A stretch of DNA of 64,000 bases from Ruegeria lacuscaerulensis ITI-1157 (GTDB lineage: Bacteria > Pseudomonadota > Alphaproteobacteria > Rhodobacterales > Rhodobacteraceae), in NCBI GenBank assembly GCA_000161775.1, contig GG704595.1, forward strand, positions 130,698-194,697, in the 5' to 3' direction. Both the position numbers and the translations under genes were made by a program. Under the pieces are notes generated by a model. That model was not told the DNA's origin and searched no databases. It saw nothing but the letters and a program-made list of their open reading frames with translations. Position 1 is the stretch's first letter. Each line of letters begins with the position of its first letter. This document shows, in pieces, positions 46,622 to 54,999 of this stretch.

Positions 46622-46660
46622 ACTCACCGCCAGATCTTAGCAGAAGGAAGGAGCCGGGAC

Positions 46661-47587
46661 ATGATCCTGTGCTGTGGCGAGGCCCTGATCGACATGATCG
46701 CAGAGCCGACGGTTTCGGGCGCGCAAGGTTTCGTGCCGCATTCGGGTGGCGCGGTGTTCAATACCGCCATCGCCCTGGGCCGGCTGGGTACGCCTGCCGG
46801 AATGCTGACCGGGCTGTCGAGCGACATGTTCGGCCAGCAATTGGCGCAGGCCCTGAAAGACAGTCATGTGGACGGCTCGCAGGTTGTTCTTTCGGACCGT
46901 CCGACCACGCTGGCCTTCGTACAACTGCAGGACGGGCACGCAACCTATACCTTCGTCGATGAAAACTCGGCCGGGCGGATGCTGCGCCCCGAAGACATGC
47001 CGGACCAGTTGACCGCGACCTCGGCGCTGTATTTCGGCGGCATCAGCCTGGCCTGCGAGCCCTGCGCCGATGCCTATGCCGCCCTGCTGGACCGCCACGG
47101 CGCCGAGCGCGCGGTGATGATCGACCCCAACATCCGCCCCGGCTTCATTCAGGACCAGACCCGCTATCGCACCCGGCTGAACCGGATGATCGCGCAGGCC
47201 GACATCGTCAAGGTCTCGGACGAGGATCTGGACTGGATCGTCCCCGGCCCTGAAACGCTGGAAGAAAAGGTGCCGCTGCTGCTGCAGGCCGGTCCCGCCG
47301 TGGTGATCGTCACGCGCGGCAGTCAGGGCGCGACCGGGTATCTGGCCGATGGCCGCACGGTTTCAGTGCCGGTCACGCCGGTTCAGGTGGTCGATACGGT
47401 GGGCGCGGGCGACACGTTCAACGCCGGGGTTCTGGCGCAACTGCATCGCGCCGGGCTGCTGACCAAACAGGCGCTCCGTGCGATCTCGCCCGACGACCTG
47501 CGCGCCGCGCTGGAACTGGGCGGCAAGGTCGCCGCCGTCACCGTATCCCGCGCCGGGGCCAACCCGCCCTGGGCGCACGAGCTGTAA
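46661..47587 (+). CDS. PfkB family sugar kinase, probable fructokinase
   Basis: 308-aa carbohydrate kinase. The N-terminal CCGEALIDMI, the HSGGAVFNTAIALGRLG substrate region and the ATP/anion-hole motif DTVGAGDTFNAG near residue 245 define the PfkB family. It has GGAAGGAG before the start. In an operon for alpha-glucosides it would phosphorylate fructose released from sucrose; other hexoses are possible. Confidence 0.88.
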   Translation: MILCCGEALIDMIAEPTVSGAQGFVPHSGGAVFNTAIALGRLGTPAGMLTGLSSDMFGQQLAQALKDSHVDGSQVVLSDRPTTLAFVQLQDGHATYTFVDENSAGRMLRPEDMPDQLTATSALYFGGISLACEPCADAYAALLDRHGAERAVMIDPNIRPGFIQDQTRYRTRLNRMIAQADIVKVSDEDLDWIVPGPETLEEKVPLLLQAGPAVVIVTRGSQGATGYLADGRTVSVPVTPVQVVDTVGAGDTFNAGVLAQLHRAGLLTKQALRAISPDDLRAALELGGKVAAVTVSRAGANPPWAHEL

Positions 47588-47605
47588 GTCATCGAAAGCA
47601 CCGCC

Positions 47606-48271
47606 ATGAAACGATCCGAAATCAACCGCATCAAGGCCGAGGCACAGACCTTCATCAAGTCCTTCGGCTTTGCCCTGCCGCCCTTTGCCGACTGGACGCC
47701 CGAGCAGATGCGCAGCCCGCACGCCGCCGGCATCCGCGCCCGTGGCCTTGGCTGGGACATCACCGATTACGGCCAGGGCAGGTTCGACGAGCTGGGCCTG
47801 TTCCTGTTCACCCTGCGCAATGGCGACGAAAAGGACCTGAGCGCGGGCCGGGGCATGCTCTATGCCGAGAAGCTGTTGATTTCGCGCGACAAACAGCTGT
47901 CGCCGATGCATCGCCACATCGTCAAGGCCGAAGACATCATCAACCGCGGCGGCGGCGATCTGGTGATGGAGATCTACGCCTCGGCCCCCGATGGCAGCAT
48001 CGACCGCGACACCCCCGTCACCGTACCCAGCGACGCCTGCCCGGTGACCATCCAGCCGGGCGAGCATCTGCGCCTGAAACCGGGCGAAAGCGTCACGCTG
48101 ATGCCCGGCATCTGGCACGCCTTCTGGGCGGAAAAGGGCGATTGTCTGATCGGCGAGGTCTCGACCGTCAATGACGACCGCACCGACAACGTGTTCGAAC
48201 AGCCGATCCCGCGCTTTGCCACGATCGAGGAAGACACCGCGCCCGAATTCCTGCTGGTCGCTGATTACTGA
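47606..48271 (+). CDS. D-lyxose/D-mannose isomerase-like cupin protein
   Basis: 221-aa cupin of the D-lyxose ketol-isomerase family. The metal site shows His102, His104 and Glu109 in [10 protein letters not shown], plus a His in MPGIWHAFW. Length and the starting MKRSEINRI agree with the E. coli-type enzyme. Family members also isomerise mannose to fructose, which would feed the fructokinase encoded 18 bp upstream. The true substrate is not visible from sequence. Confidence 0.8.
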   Translation: MKRSEINRIKAEAQTFIKSFGFALPPFADWTPEQMRSPHAAGIRARGLGWDITDYGQGRFDELGLFLFTLRNGDEKDLSAGRGMLYAEKLLISRDKQLSPMHRHIVKAEDIINRGGGDLVMEIYASAPDGSIDRDTPVTVPSDACPVTIQPGEHLRLKPGESVTLMPGIWHAFWAEKGDCLIGEVSTVNDDRTDNVFEQPIPRFATIEEDTAPEFLLVADY

Positions 48272-48277
48272 GGCGCT

Positions 48278-49891
48278 TCAGACCCTTCCACGGATCATGT
48301 CGGCAGCCTTTTCCGCGATCATGATCACGGGCGAGGCGGTGTTGCCCGACACGATCTTCGGCATGATCGAGGCATCGACGACCCGCAGCCCCTCCAGCCC
48401 CCGAACGCGCAGCTGTGCATCGACCACCGCGGCGGCGTCACTGCCCATGCGGCATGTGCCGACCGGGTGAAAGATCGTGGTGGCGATGTCGCCCACCGCC
48501 TCCAGCAGGCCCTGTTGGTCGTTGATCTCGGGGCCGGGCAGAACCTCCTGCGGGTAATAGGATGCCAGCGCGCGTGCGGCCATCACCTGCCGGGCCTGCT
48601 GCACGGATTTGACGGCGACCTGCCGGTCACGCTCGGCCGAGAGGTAATTCAACCTGATCTCGGGCTGGGCCTTCGGATCGGGCGTGGTGATATGGCAGTG
48701 CCCCCGGCTTTCGGGTCGCAGATTGCAGACCGAGACGGTGATGGCGGGGAACGGATGCAGCGGATCGCCCAGCCGGTCGGTCGACAGCGGCTGCACGTGA
48801 TATTCCAGATCCGGCGTGGCCAGCATCGGGTCGGATTTTGTGAACATGCCAAACTGGCTGGGCGCCATCGCCATCGGACCCGACCGGGTCAGGGCGTATT
48901 GCGCCGCGATGCGCGCCTTGCCCCACAGACTGTTGGCCATGGTATTCAGGGTTTTGGCGTTCTGCACCTTGAACACGGTTCGGATCTGCAGATGGTCCTG
49001 CAGGTTCGCCCCCACGCCCGCGCTTTCATGCTGAACAGCGATTCCATGCGCCGCCAGCACCTGGGGGTCGCCGATCCCCGACAGTTCCAGCAGCTTGGGC
49101 GAGTTGATCGACCCCGCCGCCAGCAGAACCTCGGCCCCGGCCAGGGCGCGGTATTCGGTGCCGCCACGGGCAAAGCGCACGCCGCGCACGGTCTTGCCTT
49201 CCAGGATCAGGCCCAGCGTCTCGGCCTCGGTCAGGACCCGCAGGTTGGGCCGTTTCATCGCGGGGCGCAGAAATCCTTTGGCCGTGTTCCAGCGCACGCC
49301 GTTCTTCTGGTTGACCTCGAAAAACCCCGAGCCCTCGTTGTTGCCGTCATTGAAATCGGCACGCGGCTGGATGCCGATCTCGCGCGCGCCGTCCTGCACG
49401 GCTTTCAGGATCTCCCAGCTCAGCCGCTGTTTCTGAACCTTCCACTCGCCGCCGGACCGGTGCATTTCGCTGTCGCCGGCGTGGTGATCTTCGGATTTCA
49501 GGAAATAGGGCAGCACGTCGTCCCAGCCCCAGCCCGCGTTGCCCAACTGCCGCCAATGGTCATAGTCGGCCGCCTGCCCGCGCATGTAGATCATCCCGTT
49601 GACCGAGCTGCACCCGCCCAGCACCTTGCCCCGCGGATAGACCAGCGCCCGCCCGTTCAGACCCGGCTCGGGCGCGGTTTTCATCATCCAGTCGGTGCGC
49701 GGATTGCCGATGCAGTACAGATACCCCACCGGGATGTGGACCCAATGGTAGTTGTCCGACTTGCCCGCCTCGAGCAGCAGAACCCGCGTCCTTGGGTCCT
49801 CGCTCAGCCGGTTGGCGAGCACGCAGCCCGCGGTACCCGCCCCCACGATGATGTAGTCATATTCGCCATCCACATGCGGAGTCTCGGTCAT
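48278..49891 (-). CDS. GMC family FAD oxidoreductase (choline/alcohol dehydrogenase-like)
   Basis: 537-aa flavoenzyme. The N-terminal FAD motif [16 protein letters not shown] and the GMC signatures [21 protein letters not shown] (in part) and [15 protein letters not shown] are present. The C-terminal active-site region HPVGTCRMG has the conserved His. The ATG at 49891 (MTETPHV) is chosen; the open frame continues upstream without conserved sequence. Convergent with the isomerase gene. Many roseobacter paralogues exist, so the substrate (primary alcohol, polyethylene glycol or sugar alcohol) cannot be named. No choline/betaine genes are nearby. Confidence 0.85.
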   Translation of the reverse strand: MTETPHVDGEYDYIIVGAGTAGCVLANRLSEDPRTRVLLLEAGKSDNYHWVHIPVGYLYCIGNPRTDWMMKTAPEPGLNGRALVYPRGKVLGGCSSVNGMIYMRGQAADYDHWRQLGNAGWGWDDVLPYFLKSEDHHAGDSEMHRSGGEWKVQKQRLSWEILKAVQDGAREIGIQPRADFNDGNNEGSGFFEVNQKNGVRWNTAKGFLRPAMKRPNLRVLTEAETLGLILEGKTVRGVRFARGGTEYRALAGAEVLLAAGSINSPKLLELSGIGDPQVLAAHGIAVQHESAGVGANLQDHLQIRTVFKVQNAKTLNTMANSLWGKARIAAQYALTRSGPMAMAPSQFGMFTKSDPMLATPDLEYHVQPLSTDRLGDPLHPFPAITVSVCNLRPESRGHCHITTPDPKAQPEIRLNYLSAERDRQVAVKSVQQARQVMAARALASYYPQEVLPGPEINDQQGLLEAVGDIATTIFHPVGTCRMGSDAAAVVDAQLRVRGLEGLRVVDASIMPKIVSGNTASPVIMIAEKAADMIRGRV

Positions 49892-50018
49892 CGGTCTGCT
49901 CGTCCGGTTCTTCCAATGAACGGAGCTTATCACCGGAATTCGCGATTGCACGCCGACCTTCATGCCTGCCCTGCGATTTTTGGTAGCACGGCAACCCGGA
50001 CTGGTTTATCGCCGCAAC

Positions 50019-51023
50019 ATGACGACCGTCATCCAACCCGACACACCCAACATCGCCCTGCTGGGGCATACCCGCGCCGGAACCCCGGTTCACCGCGTGA
50101 CCTTGCGCAGTGGCGCGCTCAGCGCACAGGTTTTGACACTTGGCGCCGCGCTGCAGGACATGCGGCTGGCGGGTATCGGGCATTCATTGGTGCTGGGCTG
50201 GCCGTCTGTACAAGGATACGAGGACAGCCAGGCCTATCTGGGCGTGATCGTAGGCCGCCTGGCAAATCGGCTGGGAAACGGCCGATACACCTTGGATGGC
50301 CGCACCTGGCGGACCGACCGGAACTTCCTTGGCCGCCATACGCTTCACGGCGGCAGCCAAGGCATCGACCGGATGGTGTGGGAGATCGTACACGCCACGG
50401 GCAACGCGGTGACATTGCAGGTCACGTTGCAAGACGGACACATGGGCTTTGGCGGAGACCTGACCATCACCGCCACCTTCCAGATCGAACCCGATTGCGC
50501 CCTTGCCATCACGCTGCGGGCCCGGGCCCGGACGGTCAGCCTGTGCAACCTGACGCCGCATGTATATTTCAATCTCGACGGGACCGGGGACATCACCGCG
50601 CACGAACTGACCGTGATGGCCAACAGCTACACCCCCGTCGATGATGCGCTTATCCCGACCGGAGAGGTGGCGCCCGTGGCAGGAACACCCCTGGACTTCC
50701 GAGCGCCGCGCCCAATCGGCACCACGCCTCTGGATCACAATTTCTGCCTGTCTGACAGGCGCCTGCCCTGCCGCGACATCGCCCGGTTGCGCGGTCCGCA
50801 CTCGGGCCTGGAGATGGTACTGCAATCAACCGAGCCGGGATTGCAGATCTATTCCGGCACTTTCCTGAACGAACCCCCCTTCGGCCCGAGCGCCGGAGTA
50901 GCGCTGGAACCACAAGTCTGGCCCGACGCGCCCAATCACCGACATTTTCCCAGTGTGGTTCTGCGTCAGGGCGAGATCTATCGCCATGTCACGCGGTACA
51001 TGTTCCCCGGCCACGCCGCCTGA
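50019..51023 (+). CDS. galM: Aldose 1-epimerase (mutarotase)
   Basis: 334-aa galactose-mutarotase-fold enzyme that equilibrates alpha and beta anomers of hexoses. Conserved segments: LGGAL-type opening (LTLGAALQDMRLAG), YLGVIVGRLANRLGNGRY, HTLHGGSQGIDRMVWE with catalytic His, NLTPHVYFNLDG and GVALEPQVWPDAPNHRHFP (in part) with catalytic Glu. Start taken as ATG 50019; the ribosome site is poor and ATG 49962 cannot be excluded. Divergent from the GMC gene. It could serve either sugar regulon in this window. Confidence 0.9.
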   Translation: MTTVIQPDTPNIALLGHTRAGTPVHRVTLRSGALSAQVLTLGAALQDMRLAGIGHSLVLGWPSVQGYEDSQAYLGVIVGRLANRLGNGRYTLDGRTWRTDRNFLGRHTLHGGSQGIDRMVWEIVHATGNAVTLQVTLQDGHMGFGGDLTITATFQIEPDCALAITLRARARTVSLCNLTPHVYFNLDGTGDITAHELTVMANSYTPVDDALIPTGEVAPVAGTPLDFRAPRPIGTTPLDHNFCLSDRRLPCRDIARLRGPHSGLEMVLQSTEPGLQIYSGTFLNEPPFGPSAGVALEPQVWPDAPNHRHFPSVVLRQGEIYRHVTRYMFPGHAA

Positions 51024-51709
51024 CGCTACGCGTGTCGGGTTCCGCAACGGCGTCTCGCAATTCAACACGCCAAAGCGCCGTTCCGGAGGCCGCGCGGCCC
51101 GCCGCGATCTTCGGGCAGATGACCCGAGCACCGTTTCCGCGCGACCAGGACGACGTGTGCGCCTCCCCGACGCCAGACGATCTGGCAATGCGCCACAAGC
51201 TCGGCCACTTGCTTCGCGCGCTGCATTCCAGCGCTCATCACATCGTCGAACCCTTCGACCACCCCGACAGCCAGCGCCGTCCGCGCATACCCTATTCGTC
51301 CTTGAATCGTTCAGACAAGACCTTCATGGGCATGACGACCTCGCCCAAAAATCCCGAGGACGTGATGGAAATGCGCAACATCCCGTTCGGCGAAGCGTTC
51401 ATCGAAGAACACCCCATCATTGCCAGAAATTTCAACGATAACGCGTCATTGGTGTGGGATGGAACCATGCTTGGCGCAGTTCGAAGACGCTGGGCGGGGC
51501 CAAGACATTCGGCGGGTATTGTCTGGGCCATCCACACACTCAGAAGAACTCTCGACTGGCATTTTTCATGCCCGAACTGTTCAACAGCAACCCGACCTAG
51601 CAATCGGTGGCCGAAGCCAAGGTCGAGATCCGCGGACCATTGCGGGCCGGGCGGGGCACTCCAAGCCGACCGGCCGCATTGCACCGGCAGGCGGCGAGCG
51701 GAAACCGTG
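51024..51709. other. Gene-free stretch with decayed coding remnants
   Basis: No intact gene. Short coding-like pieces are seen in different plus-strand frames: one at about 51326-51475 (contains NIPFGEAFIEEHPIIARN) and another at about 51475-51600 (contains LGGAKTFGGYCLGHP, ending at a TAG). A minus-strand piece lies at about 51062-51262. None could be assigned to a family. With the ALDH tail next to it, the stretch looks like the remains of deleted genes. Confidence 0.5.
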
Positions 51710-51881
51710 TCAACCCAGCACCGCGTCGGCCTCGTCCGACAGGGCGACCTGCAGGGTTTTCACCTGCGTGTATTGGTCGTGCGCGTGCAGCCCCCGACTG
51801 CTTGTAGCCGCCAAACGGGGTTAAGACGCCGCCCTTGCCAAAACTGTTCACGGTCCCGGTCCGGATCGCGCAATCATCGTC
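51710..51881 (-). pseudogene. Remnant of an aldehyde dehydrogenase C-terminus, frameshifted
   Basis: One frame encodes AIRTGTVNSFGKGGVLTPFGGYKQSG (quoted across 26 positions as AIRTGTVNSFG and TPFGGYKQSG), the hallmark end region of NAD-dependent aldehyde dehydrogenases. After KQSG the match continues only in another frame, as HAHDQYTQVKTLQV and a stop at 51710. A few residues usual after QSG are missing, so a small deletion of about 10 bases probably caused the shift. Everything upstream of the C-terminus, including the catalytic Cys region, is absent. Confidence 0.75.
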
Positions 51882-52005
51882 AGGGCCGGGCAGATCTTTC
51901 AGACCAGCATCAGCGGCGGAAAACTCCGGCGCCTGATCGCCCGTTCCGCAGCCCAGCCGGATATGCGGATCGGTGCGCCTTCGGGCCGGACAGGAGCGAA
52001 TTGAC

Positions 52006-52707
52006 CTAACGCGCCCAGTTTTCTGCCGGATCACTGTCGGCGTAATCACGCAACAAAGGAATATCCGAGATTTCCGCGTGGTTGCGATTGATCTTCACCC
52101 CCACCGCCTTGAGCCGCGAAAACGCACGGCTCAGGCTTTCGGGCTTCATGCCCAGACGCCCCGCGATCAGCATCTTGTCATAGGGCAGTTCGACTTCGCA
52201 GGCGCCTTCGTCGCAGTCACACAGGTTCAACAGGAACTCGGCCACCCGCTGCGCCCCGGTCTGGGCCTTGAGCTGTTCCAACTGGGACACCAGCGAATGC
52301 AGATGGGTGAAGGTCGAAGCCAGGATCGAGATCCCGATCTCGGGGTCGGCCTTCATCAAGGAGATCAGCACCGGACTGGGAATGTGCATGACTTCGCAGG
52401 CCGAGACCGCCTCGGCCGAAACCGGATAGGGCACGTTGCGCAGCGCCACCGCCTCACCAAAGCTTTCGCCGCGGGTAAAGACGCTGACCACGGCCTCGGC
52501 CCCGGTGGGCGACATGCGGAACAGCTTGACCCATCCGGCCAGCACCACATGCACGGCCTGGGCGCTTTCTTCCTGTACAAAGATCGTCTCGCCACGGTCA
52601 TACTGGCGCCAGATCGCGTGGCTCAGCAGGGTTTCGACATGCTGATCCGGCAGGCTTTTGAGCAGCAGCGACTGCCGCGCAATGGCTTTTTGTGCTTCAT
52701 GCGCCAC
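52006..52707 (-). CDS. Crp/Fnr family regulator, Dnr/NnrR-like, without Fe-S cysteines
   Basis: 233 aa from a GTG start with AAGGGG 8 bp upstream. The cyclic-nucleotide-binding-like domain (about 20-135: RGETIFVQEESAQAVHVVLAG, in part) and dimer helix are followed by a C-terminal HTH (LIAGRLGMKPESLSRAFSRL). The recognition helix keeps the Glu-x-x-Ser-Arg pattern of FNR, so it should bind TTGAT/TTGAC half sites. No cysteine cluster exists near the N-terminus, so it is not an oxygen-sensing FNR. NO or nitrite sensing of the Dnr type fits its position beside the hemA-nor-nir genes. Confidence 0.85.
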   Translation of the reverse strand: MAHEAQKAIARQSLLLKSLPDQHVETLLSHAIWRQYDRGETIFVQEESAQAVHVVLAGWVKLFRMSPTGAEAVVSVFTRGESFGEAVALRNVPYPVSAEAVSACEVMHIPSPVLISLMKADPEIGISILASTFTHLHSLVSQLEQLKAQTGAQRVAEFLLNLCDCDEGACEVELPYDKMLIAGRLGMKPESLSRAFSRLKAVGVKINRNHAEISDIPLLRDYADSDPAENWAR

Positions 52708-52809
52708 GAAGGCATCCCCTTATTGTCCGGCCGAAGACCCGGCTCATCCATCCGTGCGGCAGCCTATGCCAAACCCGCGCGCGGCGCACCACCCTTTTCC
52801 CGGCATCGC

Positions 52810-52823
52810 TTGACTAATGTCAT
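52810..52823. promoter_or_regulatory. Fnr/Dnr box before hemA
   Basis: TTGAC-TAAT-GTCAT, one mismatch from a perfect TTGAC-N4-GTCAA palindrome. Its centre is 71 bp before the hemA start and 109 bp before the divergent regulator start. Confidence 0.7.
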
Positions 52824-52887
52824 GTTCCCGGCGGGCGCGCGTCCATAGTCTGCCCGCCAACAGCCAGTTGTCCGGGGAGATCGAGAC

Positions 52888-54111
52888 ATGGATTACGAGC
52901 GTTTTTTCAGCCAGAGCCTCAGCGACCTGAAGGCCGAAGGCAACTATCGTGTCTTCATCGACCTGCAGCGCAAATGCGGCGCCTTCCCCAATGCCCGCCA
53001 GACCGATGGCGCGGCGGCACGGGACGTGCGGATCTGGTGTTCGAACGACTATCTGGGCATGGGCCAGCACCCGTCGGTTCTGGCGGCGATGCATGATGCG
53101 CTGGACCGCTGCGGCGCCGGTGCCGGCGGCACCCGCAACATTTCCGGCACCACCCACGACCACGTCCTGCTGGAACAGGAACTGGCCGACCTGCACGGGA
53201 AAGAGGCGGCGCTGCTGTTCACCTCCGGCTACGTCTCGAACTGGGCGGCGCTGGGGACGCTGGCGGCCAGGATCCCCGGCCTGATCGTGTTCTCGGATGC
53301 GCTGAACCATGCCTCGATGATCGAGGGCATCCGCCATTCGCGCGCGCAGAAGGTGATCTGGAAGCACAACGATCTGGACGACCTGCGCGCCAAGCTGGCC
53401 GCCGCCGACCCGGACGCGCCCAAGATGATCGCCTTTGAATCGGTCTATTCGATGGACGGCGACATCGCGCCGATCAAGGAAATCTGCGACTTGGCCGATG
53501 ATTTCGGCGCTATGACCTATCTGGACGAGGTCCACGCCGTCGGCCTCTATGGTCCCCGCGGCGGCGGCATCGCCGAGCGCGAGGGTCTGATGGGCCGCCT
53601 GACCGTGATCGAGGGCACGCTGGGCAAGGCCTTCGGCGTGGTGGGCGGCTATATCGCCGCTTCGGCCGCGCTGTGCGATTTCGTGCGCAGCTTTGCCAGC
53701 GGCTTCATCTTCACCACCGCGCTGCCCCCGGCAATCGCGGCCGGGGCGGCGGCCTCGATCCGGCATCTGAAGCAGTCGAATGTGGAACGCGACCTGCAGA
53801 AGGCGCGCGTGGCCCAGGTGCGCGCCCGGCTCGACGCCGAGGGCATCCCGCATCTGCCCAACCCCAGCCACATCATCCCGGTGATGGTCGGCGACCCGGT
53901 CAAGTGCAAGTTCATCTCGGACACGCTGCTGGAAGAATTCGGCGTCTACATCCAGCCGATCAACTATCCCACCGTGCCCAAAGGCACCGAGCGGCTGCGC
54001 ATCACGCCCTCGCCCGTGCATACCGATGCCGATATCGACCATCTGGTCGGCGCGCTCTCGGCTTTGTGGCAGCGGTGCCAGATCGCCCGCATGCCGATGG
54101 CCGCGCAATAG
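52888..54111 (+). CDS. hemA: 5-aminolevulinate synthase
   Basis: 407-aa PLP enzyme condensing glycine and succinyl-CoA, the first step of haem synthesis in alphaproteobacteria. Typical segments: [57 protein letters not shown] (with PLP-contact Asp and His) and [14 protein letters not shown] with Schiff-base Lys. It has a Dnr box upstream and lies against the nor operon, so it likely supplies haem for NirS and NorBC under denitrifying conditions. A housekeeping copy elsewhere in the genome is possible. Confidence 0.96.
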   Translation: MDYERFFSQSLSDLKAEGNYRVFIDLQRKCGAFPNARQTDGAAARDVRIWCSNDYLGMGQHPSVLAAMHDALDRCGAGAGGTRNISGTTHDHVLLEQELADLHGKEAALLFTSGYVSNWAALGTLAARIPGLIVFSDALNHASMIEGIRHSRAQKVIWKHNDLDDLRAKLAAADPDAPKMIAFESVYSMDGDIAPIKEICDLADDFGAMTYLDEVHAVGLYGPRGGGIAEREGLMGRLTVIEGTLGKAFGVVGGYIAASAALCDFVRSFASGFIFTTALPPAIAAGAAASIRHLKQSNVERDLQKARVAQVRARLDAEGIPHLPNPSHIIPVMVGDPVKCKFISDTLLEEFGVYIQPINYPTVPKGTERLRITPSPVHTDADIDHLVGALSALWQRCQIARMPMAAQ

Positions 54112-54134
54112 ATTTCTGTCCCTGAACTGGCAAG

Positions 54135-54167
54135 CCGCCGTGCCCCTGTGCGCGGCGGTTCTTTTTT
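54135..54167 (+). terminator. Rho-independent terminator after hemA
   Basis: CCGCCG / CGGCGG stem followed by TTCTTTTTT, 23 bp after the hemA stop and just before the convergent end of norF. Confidence 0.8.
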
Positions 54168-54170
54168 GCC

Positions 54171-54446
54171 TCAGACCAGGCAGAGCGCGAAGATCAATGC
54201 CGCAAAGGCGCTCAGCACCAGCGTGAAGCCCCGCAGCCAGGCCGGGCTGCATTCAAGGTCGAGATACCGCGCCAGGATGATGCGGGCCTTGCACAAGGCC
54301 AGCAGCAGGATGCCGCCCCCGACCAGCCGGGGCTCAATGGGCACGAGGGTCAGCAGGGCCGAGGCCAGGCTGAGCGCGATCAGGCCGGCCCAGGCGCGGG
54401 TCAGGCGATCCGCATGGGTGTCTCGGGCAAAGGAAAAACTCGGCAT
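54171..54446 (-). CDS. norF: NorF-like membrane protein
   Basis: 91-aa protein with three predicted membrane helices (about 18-37, 41-58 and 70-90), resembling the small cytochrome-oxidase-subunit-IV-like NorF proteins encoded at the end of nor operons. It starts 4 bp after norE. NorF is needed for full NO reductase activity in Paracoccus; its exact role is unknown. Confidence 0.8.
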   Translation of the reverse strand: MPSFSFARDTHADRLTRAWAGLIALSLASALLTLVPIEPRLVGGGILLLALCKARIILARYLDLECSPAWLRGFTLVLSAFAALIFALCLV

Positions 54447-54450
54447 CGCA

Positions 54451-54999
54451 TCACCCCAGCAGGTAGATCACCGGAAACAGCAGGATCCAGACCAGATCGA
54501 CCATGTGCCAGAACTGGCCCCCCGCCTCGATATTGCGGGGATCGTCGCGCCAGGCGACCAGCAGCAGAATGGCGACCCCGGCCAGCACATGCGCGGCATG
54601 GAACCCGGTGAGAAGGTAGTAGAACAGGAAGAACGGGTGGGTCTCATAGCTGATGCCCTGCGCGGCCTTGCCGCCATATTCCGCGCCCTTGATGATCAGG
54701 AACACCACGCCCAGCAGGGCCGCGCCGATCAGGGCCAGCCGCGCGGCGCCACGGCGTGCCGCCTGCCGCCAGCGCAGCGCCCGCGCCGCCAGAAAGCCCG
54801 AGGTGACCAGAACCCCCGTATTGAGCGCGGCTCCGGTGCGGTAGAGATGCGATTGCGCCTCGGCAAAGCCGGACGGATCGGTCAGGCGGACACCCATGAA
54901 GGCGATCAGCCCGGCCCCGAACACCAAAAGTTCCGAGACGATCAGAACCCACATCAGCAATTCGCCGGGCAACTCGTCGATCAGGGACGTATCACTCAT
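54451..54999 (-). CDS. norE: NorE, cytochrome c oxidase subunit III-like protein
   Basis: 182-aa membrane protein with five predicted helices and subunit-III-type segments: PGELLMWVLIVSELLVFGAG (E in the first helix), TGAALNTGVLVTSGF, FYYLLTGFHAAHVLAG and FWHMVDLVWILLFPVIYLLG. It overlaps norD by 4 bp (ATGA). It belongs to the NO reductase operon rather than to a respiratory oxidase, since no oxidase genes are nearby. Confidence 0.9.
   Translation of the reverse strand: MSDTSLIDELPGELLMWVLIVSELLVFGAGLIAFMGVRLTDPSGFAEAQSHLYRTGAALNTGVLVTSGFLAARALRWRQAARRGAARLALIGAALLGVVFLIIKGAEYGGKAAQGISYETHPFFLFYYLLTGFHAAHVLAGVAILLLVAWRDDPRNIEAGGQFWHMVDLVWILLFPVIYLLG

Noticed and set aside
48278..49891. Choline dehydrogenase (betA)
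   Set aside because: The GMC family is clear, but no betaine aldehyde dehydrogenase, betI or choline transporter is nearby, so the specific name is not supported.
51032..52009. 325-codon plus-strand open frame after galM
   Set aside because: Composition is Arg/Ser/Pro-rich and it runs antisense through the ALDH remnant; only a short internal piece looks coding-like.
52006..52707. Oxygen-sensing FNR with a 4Fe-4S cluster
   Set aside because: The N-terminal cysteine cluster is missing; the only clustered Cys (CDCDEGAC) lie late in the protein, just before the HTH domain.
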